Assembly: GCA_030633645.1 (NCBI GenBank)
Contig: DAOVRY010000108.1
Span: forward strand, 1 to 5,003
DNA length: 5,003 nt
Source of the DNA: Pseudomonadota bacterium
Lineage (GTDB): Bacteria; Desulfobacterota; DSM-4660; Desulfatiglandales; B25-G16
Direction: 5' to 3'
Shown in pieces: positions 1 to 4,960 of the stretch. The notes below the pieces were generated by a model. That model was not told the DNA's origin. It searched no databases and worked only from the letters and a program-made list of their open reading frames with translations. The position numbers and the translations under genes were made by a program. Within the stretch, counting starts at the first letter, position 1. Every line of letters begins with the position of its first letter.

Positions 1-377
1 ACCTCTTCGATTGTTGCTTTTCCTTCCAGTGCCATCATTGAAAACATCAAATTAAGAATCGCCCACTTGTAGCTCATGCCTTTGGCAAGGTTTCTCACAT
101 CGGCTTCTGCCTCTCTCTCGTTATTGTACTCCTTCCATCTACATCCCCCTAAATACCACGAAGTCAGTTCTGGCGTTCGTGAACATATTATGGTGTTATT
201 TCTTGCTACCCACATTCCTCTACCGTGACCAATATTTCTAAAGAAGACATTCTCAGGTCTTTTTAAAAGTGTATGAATAGTATCAACAATATCTTCATGG
301 GTACTGTCGCCGTTCTTTATAAAATCCATAACTTCTTTAAGTTGCTCGATTGTCAGGTCATCCTTAATTTGTGTCAT
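1..377 (-). CDS. Glu/Leu/Phe/Val dehydrogenase-like protein, N-terminal part (runs off left edge)
   Basis: An open frame of 125 full codons starts at ATG 377-375 and has no stop before the window edge. The start is supported by a strong Shine-Dalgarno sequence, AAAGGAGA, 9 nt upstream. Residues 76-104 read like the dimerisation domain of amino-acid dehydrogenases of the Glu/Leu/Phe/Val family: LGG at 76-78, R80, Y84, an E/A-rich helix, then DVRNLAKGMSYK at 93-104. K104 lies where leucine and phenylalanine dehydrogenases have the substrate-carboxylate-binding lysine of GMTYK. In that family a glycine-rich GGGKAVI loop with the catalytic lysine follows about 12 residues later. Here the sequence is MFSMMALEGKATI, with only EGK (118-120) and 16 residues between the lysines. 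The fragment could be a divergent paralogue, a non-catalytic relative or a decayed gene; the NAD-binding half lies outside the window. The family call is from motif memory and is moderate; the open frame itself is well supported. Confidence 0.6.
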   Translation of the reverse strand, partial: MTQIKDDLTIEQLKEVMDFIKNGDSTHEDIVDTIHTLLKRPENVFFRNIGHGRGMWVARNNTIICSRTPELTSWYLGGCRWKEYNNEREAEADVRNLAKGMSYKWAILNLMFSMMALEGKATIEE

Positions 378-453
378 TTTTTATATTCTCCTTTCGTATT
401 AAATGATGCTCTTCAATGAAGTTTTTTTATTTTCTGATGATATCAGATTCCGA

Positions 454-481
454 CCATCAGGATTTCATCCTCAGATGATGG
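454..481. repeat. Small inverted repeat (hairpin)
   Basis: CCATCAGGAT at 454-463 faces ATCC (467-470) and TGATGG (476-481). This gives an inner stem GGAT/ATCC with a TTC loop and an outer stem CCATCA/TGATGG, separated by a five-base bulge on one side. It lies about 80 bp upstream of the left minus-strand gene, so it could be part of that gene's control region or leader. No T-run follows on either strand, so it is not a typical terminator. Confidence 0.35.
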
Positions 482-510
482 AATTTCCCCACAGCTTTGA
501 TTTTTTGAAT

Positions 511-536
511 CCCTGGCCCAGCCCTGGTTATCCGGG
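511..536. repeat. Dispersed short repeat, copy 1
   Basis: A 26-bp GC-rich segment beginning CCCTGGCCCAG recurs in the same orientation at 4935-4960. Aligned without gaps, the copies share 20 of 26 bases, with 16 of 17 identical in the core CCCTGGCCCAGNCCTGG. The core contains the small palindrome CTGG-C-CCAG. Each copy is preceded on its left by a T-run (501-506 here, 4919-4926 at the other copy). This looks like a small interspersed extragenic repeat. Confidence 0.45.
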
Positions 537-623
537 ACATCAACAACGGATCATTCAATGAACTAAATATCGGGTCGCCAGCTTCGAACCCAATAAGTCG
601 CACCAGGGCAGGCCAAAATCCTT

Positions 624-662
624 GCCCCGTGAAATGCCTCTTTATTTATATTTCACTGGGGC
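624..662. repeat. Inverted repeat able to form a hairpin
   Basis: GCCCCGTGAAAT (624-635) is the complement of ATTTCACTGGGGC (650-662) except for one bulged base, with a 14-nt AT-rich loop between. The right arm is duplicated at 675-687 by the tandem repeat that overlaps this element, so the left arm could pair with either copy. No T-run follows on either strand, so an intrinsic terminator is not clearly supported. Confidence 0.55.
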
Positions 663-685
663 CTCTTTATTTCTATTTCACTGGG
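636..685. repeat. Tandem duplication, 2 x 25 bp
   Basis: Two adjacent 25-bp units, 636-660 and 661-685, differ at one base (A648 versus C673). Each starts GCCTCTTTATTT and ends TTTCACTGGG. With only two copies and no spacers this is a simple duplication, not a CRISPR. The unit carries the right arm of the 624-662 hairpin. Confidence 0.8.
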
Positions 686-707
686 GCGCAATCTAAAATC
701 CAAAATC

Positions 708-736
708 GTGCCTGAACTGGTTTTTCGTTCAGGCAC
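708..736. repeat. Perfect 10-bp hairpin
   Basis: GTGCCTGAAC (708-717) and GTTCAGGCAC (727-736) are exact complements around a 9-nt loop rich in T. On the minus strand the hairpin is followed by an AT-rich stretch (GATTTTGGATTTTAGATT) without a clean T-run. It could therefore act as a weak backup terminator for minus-strand transcription coming from the polyprenyl synthase gene. It could equally be a repeat-element end. Confidence 0.6.
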
Positions 737-800
737 TAGCGAAGCTCTGCTTCAAACCGACGAGACACTGTCAGTAAGAAAATACGAAATACTGAGTAAC

Positions 801-924
801 GTTTATGGGTTACGGTTACGATGCCCGTTTCGTTCTTCGGTAACGTCATTAGTCTTTTTATTTCCACGTTACCTTAACCGTTGCCGATACGGGCTTCGTT
901 ACCCTAACCCTTACCCTAATAAAC
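801..924. repeat. Large imperfect stem-loop, about 124 nt
   Basis: The arms 807-832 and 885-910 are complementary at 22 of 26 positions. The pairing extends inwards as GGTAACGT (839-846) with ACGTTACC (866-873), around a 19-nt loop. It extends outwards as GTTTAT (801-806) with ATAAAC (919-924), past an 8-nt bulge. GTTAC and GGTTA words recur throughout. The length and symmetry are well beyond a terminator and suggest a palindromic mobile-repeat unit (MITE- or REP/BIME-like) or a structured RNA. I recognise no known family. Confidence 0.6.
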
Positions 925-1005
925 AAGCAAAACCTTGACATTAGTCCGCCCGGATAAATGTTAAGATCTTAGGTTATGTAGACATCTGGATCTTTTCAAG
1001 GACAG

Positions 1006-1025
1006 AAAAAACAGAAGCTATTCTG
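1006..1025 (-). terminator. Weak intrinsic terminator of the polyprenyl synthase gene
   Basis: Reading the minus strand just past the TAG stop of the polyprenyl synthase gene, CAGAA-TAGC-TTCTG forms a 5-bp stem with a 4-nt loop, directly followed by TTTTTT. The stem is short and poor in GC, so termination may be partial. Its place, a few bases after the stop codon, and the U-run are the support. Confidence 0.5.
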
Positions 1026-1029
1026 GGTG

Positions 1030-2007
1030 CTAGTTACTCCTCGTGACAACAAATTGATTTAACTTGAGGAGACACTCCTTTATCGGTGATTCAGGAAAGA
1101 GGTTGAGGCACCGTGCTGCACGATCTACATACTCTCGGGCATCGTAACGGCATCTCGCGATGGCACCGTTACCCCGTACCAGTTCAGTTACCTCCCGGTA
1201 GTCGTGCTCTAAGGCATCTCCACCTTTAAACAAATCCTCTAACCTCTCTCGCTCTTGTTGCGGGAGGCAGGTGAGGGCATAGATGAGGGGCAGGGTAATC
1301 TTGCCCTCTCTGAGGTCGCTGCCCATGGGTTTGCCAGTCTCTTCTACCGAGGCGGTATAGTCAAAGACATCATCGATGATCTGAAAGGCGATCCCCATAT
1401 TGAGCCCAAAGTCCTTGAGCGATTGAATATCGAGCTGCTCTGCCCCGGCTACGATACCCCCACCAGCGCAGGCAGCCGATATGAGGGCCGCTGTCTTGGC
1501 AGTAATGATGCCCATGTATTCCTTTCTCGTGAGGTTCCAGTTATGGGTGTTTACGAGCTCCAACACCTGACCCTCGGTCATCCTCGTGGCTGTATCAGCG
1601 AGGATCTTTAAGAGTTCAATGTGCTTTTTTTCAACAACCATCCGGGAGAATTTCGAAAAGAGAAAATCACCCACCAGGATTGCTGTAGGGCTTCCCCACA
1701 GCTTATTGGCTGATGCCCTTCCACGACGCATCGGGGCATTGTCAATGACATCATCGTGCAGGAGGCTCGCCGCATGCAGACACTCAAAGATGGTGGAAAG
1801 CGTATACCGGTCACGGTCAGTGTAGTTACAGAGTTCACAGGAGAGGATAAAAAACAGGGGCCTAAGCCGTTTGCCGGTACCGAGCAGGCTATAGTGGGCA
1901 ACCTCTTCTATAAGCGAGACATCAGAGGTGAGCACCTTACCTAGCTCTTCATCGATCCGCTCAAAGTAGGGGTTGAACTGTCTTAAAACTGTGGATTCCT
2001 CGCTCAT
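1030..2007 (-). CDS. ispB: All-trans polyprenyl diphosphate synthase (octaprenyl/heptaprenyl type)
   Basis: A 325-residue prenyltransferase that adds isopentenyl diphosphate units to an allylic diphosphate to build a long isoprenoid chain, normally the side chain of ubiquinone or menaquinone. It acts in the cytoplasm, often near the membrane. Visible motifs: GKRLRP at 45-50, the first Asp-rich motif DDVID at 85-89 followed by the MRRGR segment (93-97), KT at 171-172, and the second Asp-rich motif DDVFD at 212-216, then GSDLREGKITLP at 229-240. The fifth residue before the first motif is Ala (A80) and the fourth is Ser, not bulky aromatics, as in long-chain rather than farnesyl synthases. Length matches E. 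coli IspB (323 aa). The exact chain length cannot be read from the sequence. ATG 2007-2005 is the only standard start after an in-frame stop, but the best Shine-Dalgarno (GGAGG) lies about 20 nt upstream, which is unusually far. The gene stands alone, divergent from the uridylyltransferase operon. Confidence 0.93.
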   Translation of the reverse strand: MSEESTVLRQFNPYFERIDEELGKVLTSDVSLIEEVAHYSLLGTGKRLRPLFFILSCELCNYTDRDRYTLSTIFECLHAASLLHDDVIDNAPMRRGRASANKLWGSPTAILVGDFLFSKFSRMVVEKKHIELLKILADTATRMTEGQVLELVNTHNWNLTRKEYMGIITAKTAALISAACAGGGIVAGAEQLDIQSLKDFGLNMGIAFQIIDDVFDYTASVEETGKPMGSDLREGKITLPLIYALTCLPQQERERLEDLFKGGDALEHDYREVTELVRGNGAIARCRYDAREYVDRAARCLNLFPESPIKECLLKLNQFVVTRSN

Positions 2008-2058
2008 GGTCTCGCTGCTAATCTTTTCCTCCGAAACAGATTATGTACTGCTCATAAA

Positions 2059-2087
2059 AAGATAGCTAAATGATGCATGGTTGTCAA
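2059..2087 (-). promoter_or_regulatory. Sigma-70-type promoter for the polyprenyl synthase gene
   Basis: On the minus strand a consensus -35 box TTGACA (2087-2082) is followed after exactly 17 bp by TATCTT (2064-2059), which matches 4 of 6 bases of the -10 consensus. The expected transcript start near 2052 leaves a leader of about 45 nt before ATG 2007. This is the best promoter match in the window. Confidence 0.6.
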
Positions 2088-2182
2088 AACAATTATGCTC
2101 CTGGACGATTGATCCGATAATATCTTACGGAATCGCCATTCTTGGGCTCATATTCATCGATGTCATCCAAAACCTTTTTTCC

Positions 2183-2228
2183 GCCTGCTTGGCAGCACAA
2201 TACGCCTCGCTGCCTGGAAATAACAGGC
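2183..2228. repeat. Nested inverted repeat in the leader region
   Basis: GGCAGC (2191-2196) pairs with GCTGCC (2209-2214) across 12 nt. An outer stem GCCTG (2183-2187) pairs with CAGGC (2224-2228). The T-run next to it (2175-2180) lies on the 5' side in the plus direction, so this is not a plus-strand terminator. It could be a leader structure if the uridylyltransferase gene is transcribed from farther upstream. Confidence 0.35.
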
Positions 2229-2264
2229 TCACCAGAGAACTTATGAGCCCCAGATTATTTACTA

Positions 2265-2291
2265 TTGATCTTGTGTTTTGTTTCTTATAAG
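2265..2291 (+). promoter_or_regulatory. Candidate promoter for the uridylyltransferase operon
   Basis: TTGATC (2265-2270) and TATAAG (2286-2291, 5 of 6 to consensus) are separated by 15 bp, shorter than the optimum. Start of transcription would be near 2297, giving a leader of about 27 nt to ATG 2324. The -10 box is good but the -35 and spacing are not, so this is tentative. Confidence 0.3.
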
Positions 2292-2323
2292 GTCTTAGAA
2301 AATTTTGTTTGATATCAAAGAGT

Positions 2324-3760
2324 ATGCAAGCTGAAATGCGCCAGCCAGAGCTGGAAAAAAGATTTCTCCCATTTGCAAAAAAGATGTCAGATGAGAGTAT
2401 ACCTCCTCTCATTATCGATACCTTTAAGTTTTACTATGGGAAGCTTCTGAGTGGCGAAAGGGGGTTCATATCCAGAGACGACATTGTTCCGGTTGGAAAA
2501 GATGAAATAGCCGATCTGGAGACGCTAGACAGGTTCACCGAACAGGGAGTCCGGGCGCTTAAGGAGGCGGTAATAATCAAACTGAACGGGGGCTTGGGAA
2601 CAAGTATGGGCCTGTCAAGGGCCAAGTCCCTTATCAAGGTAAAGGATGGATACAACTTTCTCGACATTATCGCGAGACAAATTCTAAGTCTCCGAAGACA
2701 ACACGGAACAGACATCCCTCTGGTGCTCATGAACAGTTTTAATACTGATGAGGATAGTACAAAATTTCTTGAGAGATACCCTGAACTAAGCTCTGACATC
2801 CCCCTCTCCTTTCTGCAGCATAAATTTCCAAAGATCCTCAAGCAAGACCTCAGCCCTGCAGTTTGGCCCATGGACCCAGATTTGGAGTGGAATCCCCCTG
2901 GGCACGGGGATATCTATTGTGCATTGATCACCTCTGGCATGCTGGACAAACTGATTATGAGTGGCTACAAATACGCCTTTATCTCCAACTCCGACAACCT
3001 CGGGGGCACAATGAATGTAGCAGCACTCGGTTACCTGGTCTCCAAAGACTTCCCTTTTATGATGGAGGTTGCGGAGAAGACAAAAGCAGACATCAAGGGT
3101 GGGCACATAGCTCGGCTGCGGCAGACTGGCGGACTCGTACTCAGAGAGATAGCACAGTGTCCTGAGGAAGAGATAGAGGAGTTTCAGGACATACAGGTGT
3201 ATAGGTATTTCAATACAAATAATATATGGGTCAATCTTGTATTTCTAAAAGACCAGTTGAAAGAAGCTGGAAACATCCTTAAGCTCCCTGTCATTGTCAA
3301 TCCGAAAAGAATTAATCCTAAAGATGACTCATCCCCAGAGGTTTACCAAATTGAAACGGCTATGGGATCTGCTATCTCGATTTTTGAAAGGGCTGCGGCT
3401 ATAAAGGTACCAAAGACAAGATTCACTCCCGTCAAAAGGTGCCAAGACCTTCTTGCACTCATGTCGGATTGCTATATGATGACAGAAGACAGCAGGGTTA
3501 TACAAAATCCTGATAGACGACTCGGGGCTATAAAGATCGATCTGGATGATAGGTACTACAGAAAGATAGACCAATTGCAGGAAAGATTTCCCCATGGTGT
3601 CCCGTCACTGGTTGATTGCAAGTCGCTTAAAGTGGAGGGAAATATTTGCTTTGAGAGGGGAATCATGATAAAGGGAGATGTGACTATTACCAATCCTTTG
3701 TCAAAACGGGTTTCAATCCCTGAGGGCGCAGTAATTGATAAAGATTTACTTTTTGATTAA
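2324..3760 (+). CDS. UTP-glucose-1-phosphate uridylyltransferase, UDPGP (eukaryote-like) family
   Basis: Cytoplasmic enzyme that makes UDP-glucose from UTP and glucose 1-phosphate, the sugar donor for polysaccharides, glycolipids and other UDP-sugars. With ATG 2324 it has 478 residues. Motifs in order: nucleotide-binding loop LNGGLGTSMG (87-96) followed by SRAKS (98-102), PPGHGDIY (191-198), NSDNLG (222-227) with the expected metal-binding Asp224, FNTNNIW (296-302), PKRINPKDD (327-335) and RFTPVKRCQDLL (366-377) with the family's catalytic-type Lys371. The last 40 or so residues, rich in G/I/V steps, fit the C-terminal left-handed beta-helix. The protein is full length and all key motifs are intact. 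It is unrelated to the GalU family of most bacteria; homologues acting on N-acetylated sugars exist, so the substrate is inferred. The start is uncertain: TTG 2309 (AAGG 16 nt upstream) and ATG 2336 are in frame, and none has a good Shine-Dalgarno. The next gene follows after 20 bp. Confidence 0.9.
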   Translation: MQAEMRQPELEKRFLPFAKKMSDESIPPLIIDTFKFYYGKLLSGERGFISRDDIVPVGKDEIADLETLDRFTEQGVRALKEAVIIKLNGGLGTSMGLSRAKSLIKVKDGYNFLDIIARQILSLRRQHGTDIPLVLMNSFNTDEDSTKFLERYPELSSDIPLSFLQHKFPKILKQDLSPAVWPMDPDLEWNPPGHGDIYCALITSGMLDKLIMSGYKYAFISNSDNLGGTMNVAALGYLVSKDFPFMMEVAEKTKADIKGGHIARLRQTGGLVLREIAQCPEEEIEEFQDIQVYRYFNTNNIWVNLVFLKDQLKEAGNILKLPVIVNPKRINPKDDSSPEVYQIETAMGSAISIFERAAAIKVPKTRFTPVKRCQDLLALMSDCYMMTEDSRVIQNPDRRLGAIKIDLDDRYYRKIDQLQERFPHGVPSLVDCKSLKVEGNICFERGIMIKGDVTITNPLSKRVSIPEGAVIDKDLLFD

Positions 3761-3780
3761 TATTTGACATAAAATACATC

Positions 3781-4632
3781 ATGCCAGATATTGACCTCCA
3801 GAATATTGAAAAGACAATCAAGGCAATCCAGAACATTGGTATAATGCTCGATGGTGCCAGTGAATATGTATGTGAAGAAGGGGTGCTTAAGAGATTTTCA
3901 GGGTATATAGGAGCCTATCTCAAGAAACTCGAAACCGATATCGTCTCCCTTAAGAAGAAATTTCCAGGAAAGTTCCCAGAAACGCCAGAACTGGATAGCT
4001 CATTGTCAAGGATTAAAGGTATTGCTACAACGCTGAGAAGAGGTAAAAGTGATGTTGAAGCAAAATGCCGAGCCGGAGATCTGGGTCGTGAATTAGCCAC
4101 AGAAATCATCGAGTTAAAAACTGGTGTTCAAGATATCTCGCAGACTGTTAGTGGTCAGGTTTCGGGATACTCAATTGCTGACAGGATCGCAGGCCAGGGA
4201 GAAAAAGTAAGCTCAGCGCTCTACTATCTTTCCCCCTTTGCCCCCATTCCACGGAAGGTTATTCTCGCGGCGCTAGCGGTCGCTTTTATCGGTTTTGGCT
4301 ATCTTTTTTTTACCATGGAATCGGAAGATGCCTTGATTCAAAGCATCAAAGATGATGGCGCATTTTTACAAACGCAAGAAAAGGTGCTCTCCGCCAAAAA
4401 GGAGGAACATAGGGAGATCAAGGCAGAGATTAAAATCCTTGATAAACAAAATCTGAATAGGAAGGATAAAATCAAATTGTTAAGTCTATCGGTGGAGGAA
4501 GGGAGAATCGCGGAATTCATTGAAAAGACCGCGGTTTCAATAGAAAAAAGAGAAAAAGAATTGGCGGGAAAAAATAAAAGGTTACAAGAGCTCCAAAAAA
4601 AATCCTTCTTTCGAAAGTTGTTAAAGAAATAG
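3781..4632 (+). CDS. Hypothetical membrane-anchored coiled-coil protein
   Basis: I do not recognise a family for this 283-residue protein. Residues 1-150 are mostly polar and probably helical, with heptad-like stretches (about 40-60 and 100-125). One strong membrane span lies at about 158-178 (VILAALAVAFIGFGYLFFTM), and there is no N-terminal signal peptide. Residues 195-276 are very rich in K, E, L and I and should form a long coiled coil, ending in a basic tail (FFRKLLKK). Basic residues before the span (R158, K159) and acidic ones after it (E180, E182, D183) suggest that the N-terminal half is cytoplasmic and the coiled coil outside, although the lysine-rich C-terminus weakens this. ATG 3781 is 20 bp after the uridylyltransferase stop, which suggests one operon. 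No Shine-Dalgarno precedes it, and the next ATG (3844) has none either. Composition and length make a real gene likely. The role is unknown; envelope scaffolding or polysaccharide export is only a guess from position. Confidence 0.82.
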   Translation: MPDIDLQNIEKTIKAIQNIGIMLDGASEYVCEEGVLKRFSGYIGAYLKKLETDIVSLKKKFPGKFPETPELDSSLSRIKGIATTLRRGKSDVEAKCRAGDLGRELATEIIELKTGVQDISQTVSGQVSGYSIADRIAGQGEKVSSALYYLSPFAPIPRKVILAALAVAFIGFGYLFFTMESEDALIQSIKDDGAFLQTQEKVLSAKKEEHREIKAEIKILDKQNLNRKDKIKLLSLSVEEGRIAEFIEKTAVSIEKREKELAGKNKRLQELQKKSFFRKLLKK

Positions 4633-4644
4633 AGTCAAGATCTA

Positions 4645-4770
4645 GCAGTTTCATGCGCCTTTTGGCAGTTGTCACTGGTATCCATATCTTCAAGCACTCA
4701 TATCACACAAAAGGTCAGCCCCCGTCTGCTCTCACGACATAGCTGAAACTGCAGGATTCTGAGTGACAAC
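4645..4770. repeat. Two interleaved 9-bp inverted repeats
   Basis: GCAGTTTCA (4645-4653) is complementary to TGAAACTGC (4744-4752). GTTGTCACT (4668-4676) is complementary to AGTGACAAC (4762-4770). The order is A-B-A'-B', so in a transcript both stems together would make a pseudoknot; in DNA they could be the arms of a decayed inverted-repeat element. Both pairs are perfect over nine bases. Confidence 0.4.
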
Positions 4771-4934
4771 AATACACAGGCTGTTGCCCAAACGGAAATC
4801 CCTTTGAGCGGTCATTAAAACGTTTTTTGCCAAGAAATCTTGGTGAAGTGGAAGACAAGCGATGTCAACTGTTTGAGCCCTAAAGCAGGGTAACGTCAAA
4901 GTCCAGGGTATGGGTGTCTTTTTTTTGGTTATGC

Positions 4935-4960
4935 CCCTGGCCCAGACCTGGCTTATAGGG
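4935..4960. repeat. Dispersed short repeat, copy 2
   Basis: Second copy of the repeat at 511-536, in the same orientation, 20 of 26 bases identical, preceded by a T8 run. This copy is also bracketed by the short inverted repeat ATGCCC (4931-4936) and GGGCAT (4958-4963). The two copies enclose all three complete genes of the window. Confidence 0.45.

Larger units (their letters stand above)
378..1005. other. Repeat-rich structured intergenic region
   Basis: This stretch of about 630 bp lies between the starting end of the left gene and the terminator of the polyprenyl synthase gene. No frame in it has both a plausible ribosome binding site and a protein-like sequence I can recognise. It carries several separate structures, listed individually: a hairpin at 454-481, a repeat copy at 511-536, a hairpin and 25-bp tandem duplication at 624-687, a perfect hairpin at 708-736, and a large imperfect stem-loop at 801-924. 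A short heptamer-like run (AATCTAA AATCCAA AATC) sits at 690-706. The density of inverted repeats suggests accumulated dispersed repeats or non-autonomous elements rather than coding DNA. Confidence 0.7.
2008..2323. other. Divergent intergenic region
   Basis: This 316-bp stretch separates two divergently transcribed genes. It contains the minus-strand promoter at 2059-2087, a nested inverted repeat at 2183-2228 and a weak plus-strand promoter candidate at 2265-2291. A plus-strand frame (TTG 2081 to 2290, 69 codons, partly hydrophobic) crosses it. That frame has no ribosome binding site, starts inside the minus-strand -35 box, and I do not accept it as a gene. Confidence 0.6.

Noticed and set aside
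411..428. CTTCAATGAAG followed by T7, resembling a terminator
   Set aside because: The palindrome has a one-base centre, leaving a hairpin of about three pairs, and there is no plus-strand gene upstream to terminate.
570..605. GGGTTCGAAG on the minus strand, resembling a tRNA T-loop
   Set aside because: No 5-bp T-stem, anticodon arm or acceptor stem can be built around it.
636..685. Possible CRISPR repeat
   Set aside because: Only two directly adjacent units with no spacer between them and no cas gene nearby.
708..938. 76-codon plus-strand frame starting with GTG
   Set aside because: The start lies in the first arm of a perfect hairpin, there is no ribosome binding site, and the frame runs through the large stem-loop; its open length is best explained by repeat composition.
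935..967. Consensus-like TTGACA at 935-940 as a plus-strand promoter
   Set aside because: No adequate -10 box at 16-18 bp (best candidates match 3 of 6, or lie 21 bp away) and no plus-strand gene follows.
1255..1944. Several plus- and minus-strand frames inside the polyprenyl synthase gene
   Set aside because: They are shadows in other frames of a gene whose motifs are intact throughout.
2081..2290. 69-codon plus-strand frame with a hydrophobic N-terminal half
   Set aside because: TTG start without a Shine-Dalgarno, beginning inside the -35 box of the divergent promoter, and no recognisable protein family. A small membrane protein cannot be fully excluded.
2434..3595. Antisense and out-of-frame reading frames within the uridylyltransferase gene
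   Set aside because: They overlap a full-length conserved enzyme and have no family features of their own.
4901..4926. T8 run as a possible terminator of the plus-strand operon
   Set aside because: No stable hairpin precedes it and it lies almost 290 bp after the last stop codon.
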